Shown here one piece after another: positions 7,463-12,134 of a stretch of DNA of 12,134 nucleotides. The stretch is taken from NCBI GenBank assembly GCA_002697505.1, contig NZWA01000022.1, positions 1-12,134 of the forward strand. Reading direction: 5' to 3'. Position numbers and translations under genes: made by a program. This DNA is from Flavobacteriales bacterium. Lineage in GTDB: Bacteria; Bacteroidota; Bacteroidia; Flavobacteriales; BACL11. The notes under the pieces are model-generated. The model was not told where the DNA came from. It saw only the letters and a program-made list of their open reading frames with translations, and did no database searches. Position 1 is the stretch's first letter; every line of letters starts with the position of its first letter.

Positions 7463-7988
7463 ATTTATCAAGTTGAATTTCAACATCAACATCAATTACT
7501 TCGGCAATATTATAAATTACAATTTTTGGAATATCAATATTATAGTCTTCAAGCTTTACGCTGAACTTGGCTTTAATTACAACATTACTTTTATTATTAT
7601 TTAATATCCCTTCGGCGGTAATACTATTTGTAACTCCATGAATATTTAATTTTCCATTAACTTTAGCATAACCATTTTCTTTTAACTCGACAATATTTCC
7701 AATAAATGTTGACTTTGGATAAATATCAGATTCTAAATAATTTTCATTAAAATGTTCTTGCATTAATTTTTTTGGAAAGATAAAATCTTCAAGCTTTACT
7801 GAGAAAACTAGCTCACTCGTTGATGCATTATAAACTGCACCAACTTTCTTATTAACTGCTTGTATATTTTCAATTGGAGCTTCAGAAAAAAAAGTGATAA
7901 TTCCTTCTTTGCCTACAAAATTTTGAGCATTTGTTTTGAAACAAAAAATAATTAAGAAAATACTAATTATTTGGCGTGCCATTTTCAT
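7452..7988 (-). CDS. YceI-family periplasmic lipid/isoprenoid-binding protein
   Basis: YceI proteins are secreted lipocalin-like eight-stranded barrels; structures of some members hold polyisoprenoid or quinone-like ligands. This 178-residue protein has a signal peptide (about 1-21, cleavage likely at TNA|QNF). Family blocks follow: GIITFFSEAPIENIQA, FSVKLEDFIFPKKLMQEHFN, NYLESDIYPKSTFIGNIVE, KVNGKLNIHGVTNSITAEG and a final VDVDVEIQL strand. Length is close to the usual 170-200 residues. The start could be the ATG at 7988 or the one at 7982; both keep the signal peptide. The gene overlaps the cytochrome gene upstream by 20-26 bp and DUF5777 downstream by 11 bp, so the three are surely translated from one message. 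A periplasmic partner role for quinone or lipid is inference. Confidence 0.92.
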   Translation of the reverse strand: MKMARQIISIFLIIFCFKTNAQNFVGKEGIITFFSEAPIENIQAVNKKVGAVYNASTSELVFSVKLEDFIFPKKLMQEHFNENYLESDIYPKSTFIGNIVELKENGYAKVNGKLNIHGVTNSITAEGILNNNKSNVVIKAKFSVKLEDYNIDIPKIVIYNIAEVIDVDVEIQLDKYEE

Positions 7989-8292
7989 ACCATGTTTTTA
8001 AAATTTGAATTTCATTATTAGATAACTTTTGACCAGATGGGGGCATAACTCCAACAGCGTTTGCATCTCTTTGAATTCTATCTAAAAGCTTTCCATTGTC
8101 CATATACGGTTTAATCTCTTCATAAGTTTGTAGTAATCCATTTTGACTATTATTTCTATGACATGTAACACAATTTTGTTCAATTATTGGTTTAACACAT
8201 TCGGAAAAACTTGGTTCTTGGGTACTACAAAGATCTATTTCATCATATGTACAAGAAGATAATATTATCGTTAAAAAAAGCAAAAATCTCAT
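7963..8292 (-). CDS. Monohaem c-type cytochrome lipoprotein
   Basis: This is a 109-residue lipoprotein carrying one covalently bound haem. The N-terminal hydrophobic segment ends at a lipobox, L-S-S-C, so Cys14 should be lipidated and anchor the protein to the periplasmic side of a membrane. The haem-attachment motif is C41-V-T-C44-H45, and the likely distal ligand is Met83 in GVMPPSGQKLS. The tail NNEIQILKTWYENG is the typical C-terminal helix of small cytochromes used in respiratory chains and found in Bacteroidota and Planctomycetes. Two further cysteines (22 and 32) may form a disulfide. It lies 13 bp after the MFS gene and overlaps yceI. A -7-like box just upstream could give the cytochrome-YceI-DUF5777 genes their own promoter. 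Its redox partners are unknown. Confidence 0.91.
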   Translation of the reverse strand: MRFLLFLTIILSSCTYDEIDLCSTQEPSFSECVKPIIEQNCVTCHRNNSQNGLLQTYEEIKPYMDNGKLLDRIQRDANAVGVMPPSGQKLSNNEIQILKTWYENGTPNN

Positions 8293-8296
8293 TTTA

Positions 8297-8304
8297 CAAA
8301 TTTA
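8297..8304 (-). promoter_or_regulatory. Possible internal -7 box before the cytochrome gene
   Basis: On the minus strand this reads TAAATTTG, a full match to TAnnTTTG, in the 13-bp gap between the transporter and cytochrome genes, four bases before the cytochrome ATG. The nearest upstream TTTG (8330-8333) is 25 bases away, longer than the usual 17-23, so the call is weak. Confidence 0.3.
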
Positions 8305-8305
8305 G

Positions 8306-9523
8306 TCAATTAAACTTAATTTTATTAATCAAATATAATCCTATTGAAAATAAAACAATCACTATCCACAATGCTATTCTTTGATCGAAATAAAGTGTAA
8401 CTAATCCAAATAAGAAAGGACCAATAAACGAAGTTATCTTTCCTGTTAAAGAATAAAAACCAAAAAACTGACTTTTTTTATCTTCTGGAACTAAAATTGA
8501 CATTAGAGATCTACTAGAAGACTGATTAGGTCCTGCCATCAGTCCCATTAAAATTCCAGACAACCAAAATAATTTTTTAGGATAATTTGTTTCAGGAGCT
8601 ATAAATGCAATTAAAGTCGCAATGATAAGTACCCAGAGAGACATTATAATGATTTTTTTTGGACCAAAATTATCTTCAAAAAATCCAAAAATAAATGCTC
8701 CTATTCCGGCTGAAATATTTAAAACAATAGCTAAGCTAACAACTTCATTAAAATTAAAATCTAGTGTTGTAACAGCATATATACCGCCTAAACCAAAGAT
8801 TGTAATTAAAGCATCATTATAAAATAATCGAGCTATCAAGAAACGTAAAATTATTTTATATTCTGAAATAGTTTTAAATGTGTTTTTAATTGATAAATAA
8901 GAGTTTTTTAAATTATCTTTCTGTATTCTTGTTTTCTTTTTATCTTTAAAGATTAGAAATAGGGGTATACTGAAAATTATATACCAACTCCCAACATAAA
9001 TATTAGATAATTTTATATCATAGATATTTTCTAAATCTAGAAAAATTTGTAAAAAGAATAATGATAATATTCCACCTAAATAACCTAATCCCCAAGCAAA
9101 ACCTGATACAGCACCTCTATTTTTAGAATTTGTAATTTCTGGTAAATATGAGTTGTAAAAAATCGTACAAATTTCAAAACTAACATTAGCTATTATAAAT
9201 AAAATTAACGCAAAGTATACCTCTCCCTTTTCAGGCATAAATAACATAGAAACAAATAATGAAGATATCATTGTAAATAAAACTAAAAACAACTTTTTCC
9301 TGCCCGTATTATCTGCAATAGCGCCGATAAATGGAGATACAACAGCAACAACAACAGCAGAAATAGCAATTGCATTTGACCACATTTGAGTACCTATTTT
9401 TTCGTCATATGCAATATGCTTTGTAAAAAATGAACTAAAAACAAAAGTCACTACAATAGTTGAGAAAGGTTGAGAAGCGAAATCATATAAAGACCAAGAA
9501 ATAATTTTATTTTTATTTATCAT
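8306..9523 (-). CDS. MFS transporter, UMF1 / Atg22-like family
   Basis: This is a 405-residue inner-membrane transporter of the major facilitator superfamily, UMF1 type (relatives of yeast Atg22, a vacuolar amino-acid effluxer). Family marks are the N-terminal ISWSLYDFASQPFST (7-22), the loop GAIADNTGRKK after the second membrane segment, and the late block SSRSLMSILVPEDKKSQFFGF followed by YSLTGKITSFIGP. About 11-12 hydrophobic segments can be counted. The substrate is unknown. I chose the ATG at 9523 over the in-frame TTG at 9541 because the TTG lies inside a good -7 promoter match and because ATG gives the usual short cytosolic N terminus. It is the first gene of the minus-strand series ending at 4833, 13 bp before the cytochrome gene, and is divergent from the DUF5606 gene. 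Confidence 0.92.
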   Translation of the reverse strand: MINKNKIISWSLYDFASQPFSTIVVTFVFSSFFTKHIAYDEKIGTQMWSNAIAISAVVVAVVSPFIGAIADNTGRKKLFLVLFTMISSLFVSMLFMPEKGEVYFALILFIIANVSFEICTIFYNSYLPEITNSKNRGAVSGFAWGLGYLGGILSLFFLQIFLDLENIYDIKLSNIYVGSWYIIFSIPLFLIFKDKKKTRIQKDNLKNSYLSIKNTFKTISEYKIILRFLIARLFYNDALITIFGLGGIYAVTTLDFNFNEVVSLAIVLNISAGIGAFIFGFFEDNFGPKKIIIMSLWVLIIATLIAFIAPETNYPKKLFWLSGILMGLMAGPNQSSSRSLMSILVPEDKKSQFFGFYSLTGKITSFIGPFLFGLVTLYFDQRIALWIVIVLFSIGLYLINKIKFN

Positions 9524-9538
9524 TTCTTTTAATTTTTT

Positions 9539-9546
9539 CAAAATTA
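9539..9546 (-). promoter_or_regulatory. Putative -7 promoter box for the MFS-to-lhgO gene series
   Basis: On the minus strand this reads TAATTTTG, matching TAnnTTTG, 15 bases before the chosen ATG of the transporter. It would give a leader of about ten bases. No clear -33 TTG is seen at the expected spacing. Confidence 0.42.
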
Positions 9547-9592
9547 AATTAATATTTAAAAATTATATTTAAAGCAGTAAATATAAAAACTT

Positions 9593-9600
9593 TACATTTG
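9593..9600 (+). promoter_or_regulatory. Putative -7 promoter box for DUF5606-M3 peptidase
   Basis: The sequence TACATTTG fully matches TAnnTTTG and ends ten bases before the ATG of the DUF5606 gene. A very short leader is implied. The -33 region is not recognisable beyond a T-run at 9568-9570. Confidence 0.5.
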
Positions 9601-9610
9601 TAAATAAAAC

Positions 9611-10030
9611 ATGAATTTAGAAGGTTTAATTAATATTTCTGGAAAAAATGGCTTATTCAAAGTCATATCAAATTCAAAAAACATGATTATTGTAGAATCA
9701 CTAGTTGATAAAAAAAGAATTCCCGTTCATTCAGGAAATCAAGCAAATATGTTAGAAGAAATCGGTATATACACTTATAATGACACAAAACCATTAAGTA
9801 GTGTTTTTGAAGACATTGCAAAAAAAGAGAATTATAATCAAACTATTTCACACAAATTATCAAAAAATGAATTAACCGAATATTTTAGACAAATTGTACC
9901 TGATTTTGATGAAGAAAAAGTCTACATTTCTGATATTAAAAAAGTAATTCAATGGTATAATCTATTACAAAGCAAAAAAATTATTAAAAGAAAAGAAGAA
10001 AAAAAGAAAATTACAAAAAAGAAAAAATGA
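9611..10030 (+). CDS. DUF5606 domain protein
   Basis: This is a 139-residue cytosolic protein of unknown function, of a family widespread in Bacteroidota. It opens with MNLEGLINISGKNGLFKVIS, continues with a beta-rich first half (IIVESLVDKKRIPVHSGNQA, LEEIGIYTYND) and has a helical block ending in FDEEKVYISDIKKVIQWYNL (around residues 97-116). These are the landmarks I recall for DUF5606. The last 18 residues are mostly Lys with some Glu, Arg and Ile, coded by an extremely A-rich stretch (about 9967-10029). No catalytic motif is visible; the charged tail might bind nucleic acid or ribosomes, which is a guess. The TGA stop overlaps the ATG of the M3 peptidase gene, suggesting translational coupling. 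The gene follows a short promoter region divergent from the MFS transporter. Confidence 0.9.
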   Translation: MNLEGLINISGKNGLFKVISNSKNMIIVESLVDKKRIPVHSGNQANMLEEIGIYTYNDTKPLSSVFEDIAKKENYNQTISHKLSKNELTEYFRQIVPDFDEEKVYISDIKKVIQWYNLLQSKKIIKRKEEKKKITKKKK

Positions 10031-11748
10031 AAGAAAATATATCAATTCCATCCAGACCAAAAAGAAATTTTGTCCCTGAAAATTTAACTATTGATTCATG
10101 GAATAAAGTTAAACCATTGTTTGAAAATCTCTTCAAGAGGAGTATAAATTCCAAAAAAGAACTCGAAAATTGGATGAAAGATAGATCGGAGTTAAATTCA
10201 GTAATGAACGAAGATTTAGCATGGAGATATATCAAAATGAATATCAATACCAATGATGAGAATTTAGCTAAAAAATTTCACTTTTGGATTAAGGAAATTT
10301 CCCCAAATTTAGCTCCATATTCTCACAAATTAAACATTAAGCTAATCGAAAGTCCATTTTTAAATGAGCTTGAACATGAAAAATACAATATTTATCTTCG
10401 AAGCATAAAAAAACAAATTGAAATATATAGAGAAGAAAATATCCCTCTTTTTACTGAAATGGAAGCTAAACAACAGGAATACGGTATGATTTCAGCGAAA
10501 ATGACTGTTGAATTTGATGGAAAAAGTTTAACAATGCAACAAGCAAGTTTAATATTGAAAGATACTGACAGAGAAAAAAGAAAAACAATTTATAATTTGA
10601 TACAAAAAAGAAGACTTGAAGATGAAGAGAAATTAGATAATTTATACGACGAATTAATTATTTTAAGACAAAAAATTGCTAAAAATGCTGGTTATAATAA
10701 TTATAGAGATTATATGTTTTCTGCAATGGGAAGATTTGATTATAAGCCAGAAGATTGTTTTGATTTTCATAATGCAATTTCTAAGAAAATCGTCCCAATA
10801 ATTACCTCATTTGAAGAAAGAAGAAAAAAAGTGCTAAATTATGTTAACTATAGACCATGGGATACTGCAGTGGATGTAGATGGACTAAAACCCTTAAAAC
10901 CATTTAATGGCGGAAATGAATTGACTGATTTAACAATAAAATGCTTTTCAAAGCTAAGACCCTATTTTGGAAATTGTATTTCAATTATGAAAGAAATGAA
11001 ACATTTAGATTTGGAGTCTAAAGAGGGTAAAGCTCCTGGGGGATTTATGTACCCTTTGCATGAAATTGGTGTTCCATTTATATACATGAACTCTGTAGGT
11101 TCACAAAGAGATCTAGTTACAATGGTACATGAAGGTGGACATGCAATCCATTCATTTCTTTGTAGAAATTTAGAACTAACAGAATTTAAATCTACTCCAT
11201 CTGAAGTTGCAGAGCTAGCATCGATGGCAATGGAACTTCTAAGCATGGACTACTGGGATACTTTTTATAAAAATGAAAATGAACTGAAACGAGCAAAATT
11301 AGAACAACTAGAAAAAGCATTAGGCACATTACCATGGGTAGCTGCAATTGATAAATTTCAACATTGGATTTATACAAATAAACATACATCTAAGGAAAGA
11401 AAAGAAAAATGGCTTGAAATTGATTCAGAACTAGGTAATCAAGTTATAAATTGGGATGGACAAGTTTCTGCTCAAAAAATAATGTGGCAAAGACAACTTC
11501 ATTTGTATGAAGTACCTTTTTATTATATTGAGTACGGTATGGCACAATTAGGTGCAATTGCCGTATGGAGATCATATAAAAAAAATGGAGAAGAGGCAAT
11601 TGAAAATTATATTAATGCATTAAGACTAGGATATACAAAATCAATCGGAGAAATATACAAAACTGCTGGGATTAAGTTTGATTTTTCAGAAGAGTACGTA
11701 AACGAATTAGCATTATTTATAAAAGAAGAATTAAAAAAACTACATTAA
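10027..11748 (+). CDS. M3 family oligoendopeptidase (zinc metallopeptidase)
   Basis: This is a cytosolic zinc peptidase that trims short peptides, related to oligoendopeptidase F. The 573-residue protein has no signal peptide. The N-terminal two-thirds is helical and includes TRP-like family blocks such as DLAWRYIKMNI, IYLRSIKKQIEIYREENIPL and QQEYGMISAKMTVEFDGKSL. The catalytic site is MVHEGGHAIHSF, with zinc ligands His368 and His372 and general base Glu369. The third ligand is probably Glu396 in PSEVAELASMAMELLS. After this come IDKFQHWIY and YEVPFYYIEYGMAQLGAIAV, which form the substrate-binding side of the cleft in the family. All active-site residues are present. It overlaps the DUF5606 gene by four bases (ATGA) and ends about 25 bp before a strong hairpin terminator shared with the convergent rRNA operon. 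Confidence 0.95.
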   Translation: MKENISIPSRPKRNFVPENLTIDSWNKVKPLFENLFKRSINSKKELENWMKDRSELNSVMNEDLAWRYIKMNINTNDENLAKKFHFWIKEISPNLAPYSHKLNIKLIESPFLNELEHEKYNIYLRSIKKQIEIYREENIPLFTEMEAKQQEYGMISAKMTVEFDGKSLTMQQASLILKDTDREKRKTIYNLIQKRRLEDEEKLDNLYDELIILRQKIAKNAGYNNYRDYMFSAMGRFDYKPEDCFDFHNAISKKIVPIITSFEERRKKVLNYVNYRPWDTAVDVDGLKPLKPFNGGNELTDLTIKCFSKLRPYFGNCISIMKEMKHLDLESKEGKAPGGFMYPLHEIGVPFIYMNSVGSQRDLVTMVHEGGHAIHSFLCRNLELTEFKSTPSEVAELASMAMELLSMDYWDTFYKNENELKRAKLEQLEKALGTLPWVAAIDKFQHWIYTNKHTSKERKEKWLEIDSELGNQVINWDGQVSAQKIMWQRQLHLYEVPFYYIEYGMAQLGAIAVWRSYKKNGEEAIENYINALRLGYTKSIGEIYKTAGIKFDFSEEYVNELALFIKEELKKLH

Positions 11749-11773
11749 AGTTAAAATTTAATATAGTTAAAAT

Positions 11774-11805
11774 AAAAAAGTCCTAACATATGTTAGGACT
11801 TTTTT
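11774..11805. terminator. Bidirectional intrinsic terminator between the M3 gene and the rRNA operon
   Basis: This is a 32-bp perfect palindrome: six A, then GTCCTAACAT, its exact inverse ATGTTAGGAC, then T (a run of seven Ts extends to 11806). Read in either direction it forms a GC-containing stem followed by a U-run. It can therefore end both the plus-strand M3 peptidase transcript and the minus-strand rRNA transcript, since 5S rRNA finishes only about six bases away. Confidence 0.9.
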
Positions 11806-11810
11806 TATGG

Positions 11811-11920
11811 GGCGGCAACTACCTACTCTTCCAGATATTACTCTAGTACCATCGGCGCAACTAGACTTAACTTCTCTGTTCGATATGGGAAGAGGTGGAC
11901 CCTAGCGCTATAGTCACCAT
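11811..11920 (-). rRNA. rrf: 5S ribosomal RNA
   Basis: Reading the minus strand from about 11920 gives a sequence with the 5S core: GGTGACTATAGCG at the 5' side, CACCTCTTCCCAT, CGAACAGAGAAGTTAAG (loop B/helix III region), GCGCCGATGGTACT and GGAAGAGTAGG. It ends with GTTGCC, which pairs with the 5' GGTGAC (helix I, including G-U pairs). Length is about 109-110 bases, right for Bacteroidota. The exact ends are uncertain by a few bases. It is the last gene of an rRNA operon, about 42 bases after 23S, with no tRNA between or after. Confidence 0.93.
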
Positions 11921-11962
11921 ATATTTTTAATATGACAAAATTTGTAATGAATATATAAAATC

Positions 11963-12134
11963 AATTTCAAAGTCTACGGGTAATTAGTATCACTCAGCTA
12001 AATATATTTCTATACTTACACCTGTGACCTATCAACGTCATCGTCTATAACGACCCTTAAAAGAAATCTTATCTTGAGATGAGTTTCGTGCTTAGATGCT
12101 TTCAGCGCTTATCTCATCCGAACGTAGCTACCCT
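11963..12134 (-). rRNA. rrl: 23S ribosomal RNA, 3' end (partial)
   Basis: The minus strand carries the conserved last part of 23S rRNA, about 170 bases: AGGGTAGCTACGTTCGGATG at the window edge, then GATAAGCGCTGAAAGCATCT and AAGCACGAAACTCATCTCAAG, then CACAGGTGTAAG and finally GCTGAGTGATACTAATTACC before the helix-1 strand. The 3' end is placed by alignment with the E. coli ending and is uncertain by several bases. The gene continues beyond the right edge of the window. The 42-bp spacer to 5S is A+T-rich and holds nothing recognisable. Confidence 0.95.

Noticed and set aside
7463..7495. Upstream ATG for the DUF5777 protein
   Set aside because: It adds 11 residues ahead of a clean signal peptide and increases the overlap with yceI; the ATG at 7462 is more natural.
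7302..7604. Plus-strand open frame across the DUF5777/YceI junction
   Set aside because: Lies opposite two well-supported genes and has no recognisable protein pattern.
9524..9541. Longer N terminus of the MFS transporter from TTG at 9541
   Set aside because: The TTG falls within the likely -7 promoter box, and the ATG at 9523 gives the usual family start.
9967..10029. A-rich run as a simple-sequence repeat or phase-variable tract
   Set aside because: The A-runs are broken by G, T and C often and stay in frame as a Lys-rich tail; no regular repeat unit. Kept only as a slippage remark.
10962..11389. Two minus-strand open frames opposite the M3 peptidase active-site region
   Set aside because: They are antisense to the HEGGH region, which is certainly coding on the plus strand.
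11921..11962. Possible tRNA between 23S and 5S rRNA
   Set aside because: Only about 42 A+T-rich bases, too short for a tRNA and without a cloverleaf.
1..12134. CRISPR array, mobile element, phage or defence genes
   Set aside because: No spaced direct repeats, transposase or integrase motifs, tRNA attachment site or compositional break was seen.

Overview
The window looks like chromosomal core sequence from a low-G+C member of the Bacteroidota, most likely a Flavobacteriales-type organism, perhaps marine. The evidence is the very A+T-rich coding, the families DUF5606, DUF5777, DUF6438 and a flavobacterial-type YidC, matches to the Bacteroidota -7 promoter element TAnnTTTG upstream of genes, a lack of Shine-Dalgarno sequences, and very short or overlapping gene junctions. 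The species cannot be named from the sequence alone. The standard bacterial code fits: TAA, TGA and TAG are all used as stops, with GTG and TTG starts in places.

Layout from left to right. (1) 7-2204, plus strand: the membrane insertase yidC, then two bases later a small DUF6438-type lipoprotein. (2) 2191-3410, minus strand: a DUF456 membrane protein whose stop overlaps the start of mqnA (menaquinone synthesis, futalosine route). (3) 3493-4836, plus strand: purB, divergent from the DUF456-mqnA pair across an 82-bp region with mirrored -7 boxes. (4) 9523 down to 4833, minus strand: a tight six-gene series comprising an MFS (UMF1/Atg22-like) transporter, a c-type cytochrome lipoprotein, a YceI-family protein, a DUF5777 beta-barrel protein, the L-2-hydroxyglutarate oxidase lhgO and an uncharacterised 185-residue protein. 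Gaps are 6-13 bp or the genes overlap. (5) 9611-11748, plus strand: a DUF5606 protein overlapping an M3-family oligoendopeptidase. (6) 11774-11805: a perfectly palindromic, probably bidirectional terminator. (7) 11811-12134, minus strand: 5S rRNA and the 3' end of 23S rRNA, the tail of an rRNA operon running into the window from the right.

How the genes work together: most are housekeeping genes (protein insertion, purine synthesis, peptide turnover, rRNA). A recurring theme is respiratory electron flow. MqnA makes a menaquinone precursor, LhgO is known in E. coli to pass electrons to the membrane quinone pool, YceI proteins bind isoprenoid or lipid molecules, and the cytochrome c lipoprotein could carry electrons at the envelope. 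The cytochrome, YceI and DUF5777 genes form a plausible envelope module whose function is not established. No mobile element, CRISPR array, phage gene, toxin-antitoxin pair, tRNA or broken gene was seen, and no gene-free stretch exceeds 100 bp. The window is mostly ordinary. The least explained parts are the cytochrome/YceI/DUF5777 trio and the 185-residue protein attached to lhgO.
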